A stretch of 64,000 bases of DNA from Candidatus Obscuribacterales bacterium (GCA_019745415.1 JAIETF010000030.1:124001-188000), one strand, 5' to 3'; shown: positions 1 to 9,260, numbered from the stretch's first letter. A program made the numbers and translations. Notes: generated by a model not told the origin, from the sequence alone.

Positions 1-68
1 TGCCTGGTGAGGCTCTGAGCCCTCTCGGTCAAAATCAGTTCCAATTCTTCTTTGGTTGTCGCTGCCAT
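1..68 (-). CDS. 5' end of an unidentified gene, cut by the window edge
   Basis: Reading leftward from an ATG at 66-68 the frame stays open to the window edge and begins MAATTKEELELILTERAQ, a plausible cytoplasmic N-terminus with an acidic amphipathic helix. No signal peptide and no clear Shine-Dalgarno are visible. It is divergent from the TPR gene at 435. Only about 22 codons are present, so the product cannot be named, and a chance open frame is possible. Confidence 0.35.
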   Translation of the reverse strand, partial: MAATTKEELELILTERAQSLTR

Positions 69-434
69 TGTCTTACGCTCGATTTAGTGAGAACACTCGA
101 ATTGATCAAGTGGTTTAAGTCTGAGTTGCGCCAGCGATGCCGCTAGAGCCACCGGCTGTTTGGAAGTTTTCAAAGCTTCCCAAATTGAGCACCGGCCTCG
201 AGACATGCATCGTCACTATGCAATTATCAAGTGTAGGGCAACTTCCTATATGGAATATAGATTTTTGCAATCTTTAAAAAAAACCAATTCACAAACCCAG
301 CGCCTCGACAAGAGGAAAGAGACGGCTAGGGTGGGGAATCTACGAGAAAAACCGGGTAGAGGCGGCAAAACCACCATTGCATGTCAAGATATAGATCATA
401 GAATAATCTGCATGGTCCATAAGAAGAGGCGCTT
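69..434. other. Intergenic region with a candidate promoter
   Basis: This gap lies between the leftward partial gene and the TPR gene. A candidate sigma-70-type promoter for the TPR gene is TTGCAT (377-382), a 16-bp spacer and TAGAAT (399-404), about 30 bp before the start codon. An open frame at 160-471 looks spurious: it has no ribosome binding site, a basic low-quality composition, and it overlaps the next gene. Nothing else is recognised. Confidence 0.3.
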
Positions 435-3400
435 ATGGATGAAACTGGCATATTGCGGGAGCCGCCATTAATGAAAGAGCACGGAAGAAGGTCGGTCAAC
501 TTCACCCCAAAGGTGCATCAGTCGGCAGAAGTTTCACCTTCGGGAAGATTAATCGGTCCACGTTCAATGTCCATGTGGCTGTCGCTATCTATGTCACTGG
601 CGTTTTGTCTCGGCACCGAGCCGCCCGCCCAGGCAGCCAGAAAAGCTGTTAAAACCTACGACTATACCAGTGATGAAACCGGCAAACCCAGAGAGCAAAT
701 TTATCGCAAGCGGGTAATCGTTGCTCCAACCGGCCATGAAGTACCAAGACGTATCGACTATCAAGGCATCACCACTAGAGACAGTCTGCTCTTGCCGAAT
801 CACCTGCCCAACCAGGCCTTCGGCCAGTTCGACTCAAGTGCCGCTAACAGATCACGGGACGGCATCACGCCGCCGCCGCCGCCGGTCAAGACCTCGCTCC
901 TACCTAAGAGCATTGCGCCGCTTCCCCAAGCCGAGACTGCCGAAGCTCACAAAATGGCGATTTCGCCGCGCAGTACGGTACAAGACCACGTCAAACTCAC
1001 CAATGCTCGCCTTTTGCAGATCAAAACCGAAGCCCAAACACTCTTCAAACACGGCAAAATGGCTGAAGCACAGGCATTATTGGAAAAATATGTCGCTGAA
1101 TATCCCAAAGAAAGCTCCCTCAAAGCCGAACTATCTAAAGTCTCGCTCGGTAGAGCTAAAGCCCATGCACAAAAAGGCGACCACGCTCAAGCAGCTAAGC
1201 ACGCCCGCCTAGCTGTTAGCCATGCCGACACAGTTTCGCCCGAATTGTCACAGGCGGCAGGACAAGCTTTAGACAACAGCATAGCCAAACTAGGTGTCGA
1301 TCCTAAGAACGCAGCCCAGAGAAGCACTCTCGGCGACAAACTCAGTGCTCAGAATCGACACATGGAAGCTGCCGTAGAGTATAAAGTGGCTGCCAGACTA
1401 GCCCCCAGCGAAGCCGCCCATATCAAGACCGGGGACGCCTCCATCAAAGCCGGCAACTTGCCCCAGGCTAGAACTGCCTACCAGAGCGCCCTAGAACTCA
1501 ATCCCGATTCTTCAGCGGCCCTGAGAAAACTAGGTGTGGCGCTCTATCATATGCATGACTATGCCGGAGCCAGTGCAGACCTAACCAGAGCTTTGGTGAT
1601 CAATCCCAATGATGGCGAAGCGGCAAGCAATCTCATCAATCTTTGGAAAGAGCAGGTGCATTCCCGTCCTTCCGACCCGAACAGCCACTTAGGGATGGCC
1701 CGAGCCTACCAAGTGGCAGGCGACCTGAGCGCGGCTCATCAAGAGTACAAGAAAGTTGTGCAACTCAATCCCAATCATCCGCATTTGCCGGCGGCACGCC
1801 AGTCTTTCAAATATGCCCTGGCCAAGCAAGAGGCTGGGAAAGCCTTTCAAGAAGCTCACAATCTAGAAGCTCGCGGCAACCTGACCAGCGCCTATCTAAA
1901 GGCCACCGATGCTGTGGGACTCATGCCTTCAGAGAAATCGTATCAAGATTATCGCGGTTCTTTGGCAGAGAAACTGCGGGCGCAAGGACAGCTCTTGCCG
2001 CCGGTGCAGAGTATCAGCCCGCAAGCAATGACGCAAATTGAAGCACTTTCGCAAGCTGGAGAACAGCCGCCGGCACTCAACTTGCCCACAGCACAGGCAA
2101 TAGGACTGGCACAACCGCAGACAGCGGGGCAGCCCCTTACCCCATTTGCCCACGAGAACGGCTATCGCCCGATCAGTACCGACAACCATGTTGAATCGTT
2201 GGCAGGCTTCCTCAATTCGATGAGAGCCTTCACTGTTGCCCAGCAAGCTCAAATTTCCAAAGCTACCGACGAAGTTCGTCAAAACCTAAAAGCGGCGGCA
2301 GACAATTTCACGAATCCATTTAATGGCAATGGACCTGGTGCCGGCAATGGGTCTGGTGCCGGAATAGCGGCAAGTGGCGAAATGCCAGGGGTTAACGGCG
2401 GCGCGACAGGGGCGTCAGACTCCGGCAGCGGGCTGGGAATACCAGGCAGTGTCAGCACTCCGTCTTTGAGTACGCCGTCTGTAAGTAAATCTTCTATGGG
2501 TGCAATCGCTGGAGCCGTAGCCCCGTTCCTGACAGGCGCCAATCTAAATACTGGTGCTGGCGCTGGTGTTGGTGCTGGCGCTGGCGCTGGCGCTGGTGGT
2601 GGTGCTGGTGCTGGCGCTGGTGGTGATTCTGGTACTGCGACCGGTGGCACCACAGCCAACCAAGCATTACTTTCAGCAGCAAAGGCGCTCGCCAATACCG
2701 GTCTCTTGCCGACAATAACCAAAGCCGCTCCCTCCAAAGAGCTAGGCAGCACTATGACTATTAATCCTCAGACGACTAGTGCGCGCAATTCAGGAGTGGC
2801 GCCTGCTTTCTCTCCTAGAATCGCATCTGGAAATAGTCCAACTCCAATTAATTCCGCAATGGCTCCGAATCAAACAATGTTCTCCAATCAGGCGGCGCTT
2901 ACAAATCAAGCACTGACAATGAACCCACCGGCAGTGCCAAATTTCGCCACCCAGAGCATGACAAATCTTCCAATTATGAGTACGCCTAACGCACCCAATA
3001 TGACCAACATGCCAACTCTATCAAGTTCGGTGCCGCCATTAAGCGCTCAACCAATGGCGAGCTTCGCCGACACCAATATGACTTACATCCCGGCAGCCCC
3101 CCTAACGTCAATACCAAATATGATGCCAGCCCCCTCGAACGCTCAACCAATGCAAACAGCGGGTTTTGATGGAGGCTTGCCACTTAGACCGTCCATGACT
3201 GCGCCAACCAATATCGCCATGGCACCGGCAGAAAGCAACAAACGCTCCGCACTACCCATGATGGCATTCAACAACGGACAGCCGGCACCAAAACTACTGC
3301 TTACCGGCGTGAAAGCAGGCAAATCAGAAGTCCAACTCAAGGTCACCCTTAAGAACGAGGGCAATGCCGATCTAAAATTACCGAGCAGCACAACAGCATC

Positions 3401-3596
3401 AATTAGAGAAGGCAACAACATCTCGACCCAAAGCGCAAAAGTCAACTTCAGCTCGAAAAAGATTCCGGCTGGCGGAAGCATAACAGGCACAATCAAGATT
3501 CCCGGAACAAGCCTCAGCCCTTCGGCCGACATCTTTATTCCAGCAAACAATCTGGGTGACAACAGACTGAGCGATTTACATTTATCAGTGCAATAG
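435..3596 (+). CDS. Exported TPR protein with Gly/Ala-rich and Met/Pro-rich linkers
   Basis: The 1053-residue product has a Sec-type hydrophobic segment ending near AQA (about residues 45-67). Tetratricopeptide repeats occupy roughly residues 190-500; the A..Y..A..L.P pattern is clear, for example DSSAALRKLGVALYHM. A Gly/Ala low-complexity tract follows (about 620-740), then a Met/Pro/Asn-rich stretch (770-940), and a C-terminal beta-rich domain of about 100 residues that resembles an immunoglobulin-like adhesion fold. TPRs imply a protein-binding scaffold in the periplasm or at the surface; the partner is unknown. The ATG at 435 has AAGAAGAGG six bases upstream. An ATG at 471 with GGGAG is an alternative that would give a more usual signal peptide length. 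No enzyme motif is seen. Confidence 0.8.
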   Translation: MDETGILREPPLMKEHGRRSVNFTPKVHQSAEVSPSGRLIGPRSMSMWLSLSMSLAFCLGTEPPAQAARKAVKTYDYTSDETGKPREQIYRKRVIVAPTGHEVPRRIDYQGITTRDSLLLPNHLPNQAFGQFDSSAANRSRDGITPPPPPVKTSLLPKSIAPLPQAETAEAHKMAISPRSTVQDHVKLTNARLLQIKTEAQTLFKHGKMAEAQALLEKYVAEYPKESSLKAELSKVSLGRAKAHAQKGDHAQAAKHARLAVSHADTVSPELSQAAGQALDNSIAKLGVDPKNAAQRSTLGDKLSAQNRHMEAAVEYKVAARLAPSEAAHIKTGDASIKAGNLPQARTAYQSALELNPDSSAALRKLGVALYHMHDYAGASADLTRALVINPNDGEAASNLINLWKEQVHSRPSDPNSHLGMARAYQVAGDLSAAHQEYKKVVQLNPNHPHLPAARQSFKYALAKQEAGKAFQEAHNLEARGNLTSAYLKATDAVGLMPSEKSYQDYRGSLAEKLRAQGQLLPPVQSISPQAMTQIEALSQAGEQPPALNLPTAQAIGLAQPQTAGQPLTPFAHENGYRPISTDNHVESLAGFLNSMRAFTVAQQAQISKATDEVRQNLKAAADNFTNPFNGNGPGAGNGSGAGIAASGEMPGVNGGATGASDSGSGLGIPGSVSTPSLSTPSVSKSSMGAIAGAVAPFLTGANLNTGAGAGVGAGAGAGAGGGAGAGAGGDSGTATGGTTANQALLSAAKALANTGLLPTITKAAPSKELGSTMTINPQTTSARNSGVAPAFSPRIASGNSPTPINSAMAPNQTMFSNQAALTNQALTMNPPAVPNFATQSMTNLPIMSTPNAPNMTNMPTLSSSVPPLSAQPMASFADTNMTYIPAAPLTSIPNMMPAPSNAQPMQTAGFDGGLPLRPSMTAPTNIAMAPAESNKRSALPMMAFNNGQPAPKLLLTGVKAGKSEVQLKVTLKNEGNADLKLPSSTTASIREGNNISTQSAKVNFSSKKIPAGGSITGTIKIPGTSLSPSADIFIPANNLGDNRLSDLHLSVQ

Positions 3597-3597
3597 G

Positions 3598-3672
3598 TCT
3601 CCTGGCACTAAGCCTCTAGGCAATAAATCTCTGGGCACTAAGTCTCTGGGCACTAAATCTCTGTGAATTAGT
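3598..3672. repeat. Five tandem copies of a 15-bp unit
   Basis: Units of the form TCTCTGGGCACTAAG run at 3598, 3613, 3628, 3643 and 3658. The third and fourth are nearly identical and the outer ones are diverged. The array begins one base after the stop of the TPR gene and lies between convergent genes. No hairpin with a T-tract is evident, so it looks like a minisatellite rather than a terminator. Confidence 0.8.
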
Positions 3673-3747
3673 CATCGGTCTGCTTGGTGTCGGCGCAACA
3701 GACACTAGTTTTCGATGCACTTACAGCTGTCACACGAGCTGGACGAT

Positions 3748-4674
3748 CTACATTACATAGGCCGGCTTGCTTTTATAGAGAGCCCGAATCGTGGCTTTAT
3801 CAGCCGGCGAGAGATAGTCAACCACCCGATTCTCATGCATTATGTCATCACGATATGGACTATGCGCTTTAATCCCGAGGGCATGTCCAAATTCATGACA
3901 AGATGCAGCAATCATCTTTTCGGGACTGCGATTGACGAGCGTCGACATCTCGATTACTACTGGCTTCTGGGCTATGTTGACGCGTTGTGCGACATCATAG
4001 GGATAAAGCTGCGCACAAGTATTACCACCAACCATGATACCACCAGGAGAAGTTGAATCTTTAAAAGAGTCAACAAAGAAGACCATAATATGCGCCTGGC
4101 GAGGATCATCAGTAAACCCGAAGCTGAACAAACCTTCTTTTTCAAACTCCCGCCACTGCTCAATACCGGCGGCAACCTGATAGTTCACGTCTTCGGTCCA
4201 CTCTCGCGCTTGGGTCAAGCCACAATTCTCGAAGGGAGCGCCAGGTTGACGCAGCATCTCAAAAACTTCATCGGGACGAACTTTCTGCAATTCGGAAAAA
4301 GGCTTCTCTGGAAGCTGTAATCCGGGAGAAATCCATATCTTCAGAGGCATTTTCTTGGGCTCCCAGCGACAAAGAGCCATGTTCAAAGATGGTTCGCCGG
4401 GATTGTACACTTGCCCACCGGTGCCAGGACGACGTTCAAGCCCAGGAGCCAGGTGCACGCCGCCCACTGGTTCCAGCGGTTCACCACCGGAAGAAAACGA
4501 CTGAAAAGTGGCGCGCTGCAATTTACGAACCTGCCCAATTTGCTGAGCTTGCGCGCCTTCTCCAGGCAAGAAACCTAGAAAGGCACCGCTCAATATACCC
4601 AAACAAGCAAGAGCTGAGCAATTAATCTTCAATCCCTCTATCGCTCTTCTCAAAGTTGCCTCACCCGTTTTCAC
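3748..4674 (-). CDS. Exported matrixin-type zinc metalloprotease
   Basis: The 308-residue product has an N-terminal signal sequence with a hydrophobic core near residues 17-36, ending GAQAQ. The zinc motif is HEFGHALGIKAHS, with His260, Glu261, His264 and a third His at 271. It is followed by DDIMHE, which matches the Met-turn of metzincins. The Gly-to-His spacing is one residue longer than the classic HExxHxxGxxH; I recall similar HxxxHALGxxGHS forms from bacterial matrixin-like proteins. Predicted role is zinc-dependent proteolysis in the periplasm or outside the cell. No pro-peptide cysteine switch was recognised. It is convergent with the TPR gene and divergent from nagB. Confidence 0.8.
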   Translation of the reverse strand: MKTGEATLRRAIEGLKINCSALACLGILSGAFLGFLPGEGAQAQQIGQVRKLQRATFQSFSSGGEPLEPVGGVHLAPGLERRPGTGGQVYNPGEPSLNMALCRWEPKKMPLKIWISPGLQLPEKPFSELQKVRPDEVFEMLRQPGAPFENCGLTQAREWTEDVNYQVAAGIEQWREFEKEGLFSFGFTDDPRQAHIMVFFVDSFKDSTSPGGIMVGGNTCAQLYPYDVAQRVNIAQKPVVIEMSTLVNRSPEKMIAASCHEFGHALGIKAHSPYRDDIMHENRVVDYLSPADKATIRALYKSKPAYVM

Positions 4675-4796
4675 TATCTAATTGTATAAAATAATTCCAT
4701 ACCCAGATTGGCAGTACTGCAAGCCAGGCTTCCGCCACACCATTTCCGGCTTTCCCTGGGTACTCGCAAAGATCACAAATAGACACGGCACCCCTA

Positions 4797-5492
4797 ATGC
4801 ATATTCAAACCTATGATCAGCTAAGTGAGCAAGTCGCCCTCAAATTAATTGCGACAGTAAAGGAAAAACCCAACGCCTGCTTGGCTCTACCCACTGGCAA
4901 AACTCCACTGGGGACTTATCAGACACTCACCAAACACTTCAAGATAGATCCGGCACTGGATTGGTCCAAGACTCGCTGCTTCGCCCTCGATGAGTATCTA
5001 GAAATCAAAGAAAGCGACTCTTTTCATACATTTTTGATCGAGCACCTTTACCAAAAATCAAATATCGCCACCGAAAACACATTTAGCCCCGCCCAAGTTG
5101 TCAACTACGACGAAGTAATAGAGCAGCTGGGCGGTCTAGACCTTACCCTGCTCGGCATTGGCCGGAACGGTCATATAGCTTTCAACGAGCCGGAGACCTG
5201 TCCTTTGAGTTTCACACATTGCACCTGGCTTGAAAAATCTACTCTCGATGCTAACCGCAGCGACTTCACTGGCAAGCAGCCGGATCGAGCCATTACTGTA
5301 GGTATAGAAACAATCATGCGCAGCCGACGAATAATACTAATCGCCTCCGGCAGCAGCAAAAGAGAAATCGTCAAACAAGCCTTCAGTGGCGAAATAACCC
5401 GCAGAGTGCCAGCCTCATTTCTACAGAAACATCCAAATCTCCAGGTTTTGACAGATTTCGGCTTCAGTCTTGACACTACCAACTCTTGGTAG
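4797..5492 (+). CDS. nagB: Glucosamine-6-phosphate deaminase (NagB family)
   Basis: The 231-residue product carries LALPTGKTPLGTY near the start, LDEYLEI for substrate and catalytic acid, and GIGRNGHIAFNEP, all hallmarks of glucosamine-6-phosphate deaminases. The family converts glucosamine-6-phosphate to fructose-6-phosphate and ammonia in the cytoplasm, linking amino-sugar use to glycolysis. It is slightly shorter than the usual 240-266 residues. No other nag gene is adjacent, so it may act alone or in cell-wall recycling. There is no strong Shine-Dalgarno before the ATG. A small hairpin, CTACCAA-CTC-TTGGTAG, overlaps the stop codon at 5476-5492. Confidence 0.9.
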   Translation: MHIQTYDQLSEQVALKLIATVKEKPNACLALPTGKTPLGTYQTLTKHFKIDPALDWSKTRCFALDEYLEIKESDSFHTFLIEHLYQKSNIATENTFSPAQVVNYDEVIEQLGGLDLTLLGIGRNGHIAFNEPETCPLSFTHCTWLEKSTLDANRSDFTGKQPDRAITVGIETIMRSRRIILIASGSSKREIVKQAFSGEITRRVPASFLQKHPNLQVLTDFGFSLDTTNSW

Positions 5493-5605
5493 CAAAGTAG
5501 TCTTCTGTAGTTTAACCAGCAAGCGAAATTGCGCCCTAGTCGATAAAATGAACCTTCAGAAATCGAATCTAGGTTGCTGCAACGCTCAGAGAGGATTGAT
5601 TAGTA

Positions 5606-6769
5606 ATGGGTCGCTTCGAGTCTAAGTATAGAAAACTTCAGCCAATTACCATCTCTGGTGCCATATCAGGACTTCCTTGCTTTCGCTGTTATCATTCAAA
5701 GAAATCGCTGCCTGAAATGGTCTTTTCTAGTGAGCTAGTGTCTAGAGTGCTGCTTTCTGGACTGATGCTCTCTGGAACATTGTTTTGTGGAGCGCTGTTA
5801 GCTGGACTGATGGAAGTAGGATTCGGTTCTAACCAAGCAGCATTAGCACAGGAACCAGATGCTATTCCACCCGAAGTAATCCTGCCTTTGCCAGGAGCTC
5901 CAAACAGCGCAGGCGCCTCCTTCACTGGCGGTATGACGCAAGCATCACAACAAGCAGCAGCCTCATCTGGTAGAGGACAAGTCGGACAATTGCCAGGAAA
6001 CTCACTTGGTATTTCCAATCCAAACCAAATAGCACCAGGACAAGTCTTCAATAACCCACAAGCGGCTGGAAACGCGGCCGCTGGCTTCGCTCCCACCAAC
6101 TTTACACCTCAACCTGGGCAACCGAATCCTTTTACTCTCAAACCGGTAGACTTGCTCAGAAAACAGCCAGGCACAACTTTTGCTCCAAACGGAGAAGCAA
6201 ATGGGAATATTTTCGGTGGTCCACCTCCTGGGTCCTCCGCATTCAGAGGCGCCCCACCACCGGCCGGCACTTCCTTGCAGTCAATGAACCAATCAGCATC
6301 CCAGGATAGCTCCGACCCAACCTGCGTTCTTGAGACTAGCAAAGGCAGAATCATCATTCGCCTGTTTCAAAAATACGCGCCAATTACAGTTAAGGCGTTC
6401 ACCGAAATGGCCAATTCGGGATTCTATAACGGTCTGAAATTTCACAGAGTTGAGCCAGGCTTTGTGGTTCAAGGTGGATGCCCAGTAGGCAACGGCACTG
6501 GAAACTATGTCCCGCAGGGAAGCAATCAACCGAGATTTCTTCCCCTGGAGGTCTCGCCATTTCTAAAGCACAATGCGCCCGGCGTCGTAGCAATGGCTCG
6601 CCAACCCAACAACGTTAACACCTCTAGCTGCCAGTTTTACATCACACTCAGCCCGCAACCAGCTCTTGATCAAAAGTACACGGTGATTGGCGGGGTTCTT
6701 CAAGGTATGGATGTAGTTAGAAGCATCGCCATAGGGGATCAAATAATTTCGGTGGCAGTAAATCCATAG
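5606..6769 (+). CDS. Exported cyclophilin-type peptidyl-prolyl isomerase
   Basis: The 387-residue product has a hydrophobic export or anchor segment around residues 45-75, ending ALAQ. A Pro/Gln/Asn/Gly-rich linker follows (about 80-230), then a cyclophilin domain (about 235-387). The domain shows FHRVEPGFVVQGGCPVGNGTG, a VVAMAR segment and SCQFYITLSPQPALD, covering the catalytic Arg and substrate-binding residues. It would catalyse proline cis-trans isomerisation on exported proteins. The upstream signal at 5606 is weak (GAGAGG 11 bases away); an internal Met at about residue 38 (MVFSSE) gives a more typical signal peptide. The gene stands alone and is followed by a hairpin terminator at 6833. 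Confidence 0.9.
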   Translation: MGRFESKYRKLQPITISGAISGLPCFRCYHSKKSLPEMVFSSELVSRVLLSGLMLSGTLFCGALLAGLMEVGFGSNQAALAQEPDAIPPEVILPLPGAPNSAGASFTGGMTQASQQAAASSGRGQVGQLPGNSLGISNPNQIAPGQVFNNPQAAGNAAAGFAPTNFTPQPGQPNPFTLKPVDLLRKQPGTTFAPNGEANGNIFGGPPPGSSAFRGAPPPAGTSLQSMNQSASQDSSDPTCVLETSKGRIIIRLFQKYAPITVKAFTEMANSGFYNGLKFHRVEPGFVVQGGCPVGNGTGNYVPQGSNQPRFLPLEVSPFLKHNAPGVVAMARQPNNVNTSSCQFYITLSPQPALDQKYTVIGGVLQGMDVVRSIAIGDQIISVAVNP

Positions 6770-6832
6770 CACCTGCGGAGCACGGAAAAACGTGGACCTC
6801 TCCTTGGAGAACAAGCTTTCCAGAATCCTCAC

Positions 6833-6871
6833 AGGAAAAAAAGATTTTCGGCAGAAGATCTTTTTTTTCCT
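6833..6871 (+). terminator. Rho-independent-type terminator
   Basis: AGGAAAAAAAGATTTT (6833-6848) pairs with AAGATCTTTTTTTTCCT (6855-6871) around a short CGGCAG-like loop. The right arm is a run of eight T. It lies about 65 bp after the cyclophilin stop. The AAAAAAAGATTTTCG core recurs at 11865. Confidence 0.65.
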
Positions 6872-6991
6872 TTCTAGAATGTCCTCAAAAGGCTTTCAAG
6901 GAAAAAAACAAGGAGAGCAGGTCCTCTTGGCTTGAACTTTTTCAGTCGAAATTTCGTTACTAACTTGTGTCCTTTCATGTGGAGAAAAAAC

Positions 6992-7756
6992 ATGAGTAAG
7001 TTGAATTCGAAGTTAGATAAAGCAGACAGTCTTGCATACGTAAAAAGGTTTATCTCTAAAGCTCCCTTCTACTACATCTTCACAACCAGAGAACTTCTGC
7101 AACTCGCAGAAAAACGTGCCCAGCTAGATTACTTCCTCCATCGCGCTGCCAGAGAAGGGTATCTGGAGCGCCTAGCCTGGGGAGTCTACCGGAAGTTCGA
7201 CTCAAGGAACAAGCCAGTAAAACCAGAGCAAGTTGCAGCAATCAAAAGAAAAGCCTTCGCTGGTTCAGTGACAGTGATTAAGGCCGAACACTTAGAATTA
7301 GCGGCCGACGTCATGGGAGAGGAACCCTGGAATCCATCTATTAAGGAAAGACACTTCGCCGGTCTCGGAAGCAATTCAGAATTTCTGTTCACTGACCGCA
7401 TCACAAATAAATCTGAGAGGACATACAAAGCACAGCAAATCAGGCTTGTGCTGAAGAAAAAAGGCACTCGAAAATTTGCGCTTGGAGAATCCAAACTTGC
7501 CAGAGAATTCAGAAGAATCTGGCTTAGGGGACAGAAGCACTTCTCAAGTAATGACATTGACTTGATTCTAAGAGATGCAACAAAACAAGAGAGGTTGCTT
7601 ATTCCAGCTCTCAAGAAGTATCTGCCCCAGTGGATTAGTGACTGTATTCCGCTTGGACCTAATGAAGCGCTCACAGTGATTGTCGATTCAATCAAAGTAA
7701 GAAAGGAGGGACGGAAAGGGGATTTCAATAAGCCAGGAAAGAGGATAATCCTATAG
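6992..7756 (+). CDS. AbiEi/DUF6088-like winged-helix protein, possible antitoxin
   Basis: The 254-residue product begins at ATG 6992, preceded by GGAG with six-base spacing; the frame opens earlier at 6932 without such a signal. The N-terminal region (about residues 10-70) reads like the winged-helix of AbiEi-type antitoxins: FTTRELLQLAEKRAQLDYFL, then REGYLERLAWGVYRK. The remainder resembles the DUF6088 body, with a short basic tail (KVRKEGRKG...GKRIIL). In known AbiE systems such proteins repress their own operon and neutralise a nucleotidyltransferase toxin, AbiEii. No AbiEii-like gene follows: the next gene lies on the other strand. The family assignment is from pattern recognition and is moderate. 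Confidence 0.6.
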   Translation: MSKLNSKLDKADSLAYVKRFISKAPFYYIFTTRELLQLAEKRAQLDYFLHRAAREGYLERLAWGVYRKFDSRNKPVKPEQVAAIKRKAFAGSVTVIKAEHLELAADVMGEEPWNPSIKERHFAGLGSNSEFLFTDRITNKSERTYKAQQIRLVLKKKGTRKFALGESKLAREFRRIWLRGQKHFSSNDIDLILRDATKQERLLIPALKKYLPQWISDCIPLGPNEALTVIVDSIKVRKEGRKGDFNKPGKRIIL

Positions 7757-7832
7757 CCACTTAACTCGACAAAAATACTTGCAGAGTTCTATTGAAACTC
7801 AACTTTGTATTGAAGAAAACTCAGCACGCAAT

Positions 7833-9260
7833 CTAGATGCTGTTTGGATCGCTGTACGGCGGCAATTGTTCAACTGGACTCGCATTTCTTTGAGGCAGAA
7901 TTTGAACCGGAGAACTACCTCTCGGAGAATTGCCTTTAGAAGTGCCACCTCTCGAAGGAAGTTTGTCGGCATCGGCGTTCTGGTTAGGTGCACTCTCTCT
8001 TCTATGAAGATTCGTAGCATCATCAGGACTGATTGAAAAAGGAAGGGCTTCCACGCCGTTAAATCTGCGCATCATTTCAAGCATGCGGCGATTCAAATCT
8101 CCCATGAGATCGGGAAGCGACCTAGGTGCGAGCTGAAAGTTCCGAGAACCGCTATTGCCTGACTCATCATCGAACGAAAAACCAGGTAACTTGTCGGGCG
8201 CAATCTCGGATACTCCAAGAGGATCAAGTGGTAACTGTGGTCCGAACGAAGACCCAGGAGCACTGTAGTAAAAGCTAAATCCGTTGCCGTTTCCGTCCCG
8301 AAAAGTTCTAAAGAGAGAATCTGGAGATGGCACTTTCGACTGAGGCTGATTCTCAGGGCCAACTCCTTCGATCTTGCCGGAATTTGGCTCAACAAAAGGA
8401 CTTGAGAAGTTATTCATACCTGCTTTAGGCAGTGGTCCATACTTTAGCCTACCACCAGGCGCGGTGACACCAGTATCGGAGGGGGTCTGTGAAACTCCTA
8501 TACCGGTTGTCTTGCGCAAGCGCTCCACCCTATCGAGATAGGACATAGCCTGAGCCGATGCGCCAAAAATATGCTCTTCCAACCGGTTCAGGCGCTGATC
8601 CAGACTATCGCCGGGGTAGGTTTTCTTCAAAACTCTCCACTCCAGAGTTCCAACCATTGGATAGCTAGTCATCGACTCACTCTTCCTGCGAACGGCATTG
8701 ACACCGCCGTCCCGCTCCTTAGCAAGAGAAGAGTCGTTGTCCTTGGAGCGTCCGGCTCCGCTGGCAGAGCCAGAAGCACTAGAATCATTAATCTCTCCTG
8801 GCGATAAAGCTCTGTCGCTAGACTGCGAACTGCCTTCAGAAGAATGAGGAGCCGTCTTACGACTCTCTCTCATAAATCTAACCCCTTGCGCATCTCTCTC
8901 TCGAATCATTGCCTTGAGTACATCTAGGCGTGCTGAGGCAAGACCAGAGCGCGCTTCGCCTAAAATGAGCAGTTCCAATCGTTCTAGTCTCTTCTCAAGT
9001 GGGTCATGCCCATACTGGTGAAAGAAAAAGCGATTCTCTAATACGGCAATTTCTCTATCCAAGGTAGGTGTAGGCACAGACCTTCCGGAAGAGGGTGCAG
9101 TACTCTCCGGTTCTGCTGGGCTAACAGATAGAGCCGCCTGATACCCAGAAACCAGAAGCAAAGCAGAAACGAGCAAGCTGTGCCTAATCACTCTAGAACC
9201 CAAAGCTCTAGAGGCATGTCCTCCGAATCTCGAATCAATTTGGTTATCAGTCATTTGCAT
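7833..9260 (-). CDS. Exported protein with a duplicated RLERLE..IFG motif
   Basis: The 475-residue product has a signal-like hydrophobic stretch near residues 27-46. A motif occurs twice: DPLEKRLERLELLILGEARS (about residue 85) and DSLDQRLNRLEEHIFGASAQ (about residue 215). Each is preceded by an aromatic/Gly segment and followed by an Arg/Leu helix. The rest is Ser/Pro/Gly-rich and probably disordered. No enzyme motif is visible. The motif pair suggests a small helical binding module repeated across a linker. Start alternatives are two in-frame Met codons close together. The gene ends convergent with the AbiEi-like gene. Confidence 0.65.
   Translation of the reverse strand: MQMTDNQIDSRFGGHASRALGSRVIRHSLLVSALLLVSGYQAALSVSPAEPESTAPSSGRSVPTPTLDREIAVLENRFFFHQYGHDPLEKRLERLELLILGEARSGLASARLDVLKAMIRERDAQGVRFMRESRKTAPHSSEGSSQSSDRALSPGEINDSSASGSASGAGRSKDNDSSLAKERDGGVNAVRRKSESMTSYPMVGTLEWRVLKKTYPGDSLDQRLNRLEEHIFGASAQAMSYLDRVERLRKTTGIGVSQTPSDTGVTAPGGRLKYGPLPKAGMNNFSSPFVEPNSGKIEGVGPENQPQSKVPSPDSLFRTFRDGNGNGFSFYYSAPGSSFGPQLPLDPLGVSEIAPDKLPGFSFDDESGNSGSRNFQLAPRSLPDLMGDLNRRMLEMMRRFNGVEALPFSISPDDATNLHRRESAPNQNADADKLPSRGGTSKGNSPRGSSPVQILPQRNASPVEQLPPYSDPNSI

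Noticed and set aside
160-471. A 103-codon open frame before the first TPR gene
   Set aside because: It has no ribosome binding site, a composition unlike neighbouring genes, and it overlaps the start of the TPR gene.
2279-2752. Long minus-strand open frame opposite the Gly/Ala-rich tract, Pro/Ala-rich
   Set aside because: It mirrors the low-complexity codons of the real gene on the other strand and has no start signal.
435-3596. Collagen- or silk-like function for the Gly/Ala tract
   Set aside because: The tract is a short simple-sequence run (GCTGGC/GGTGCT codons) within a TPR protein and shows no Gly-X-Y triplet regularity over a useful length.
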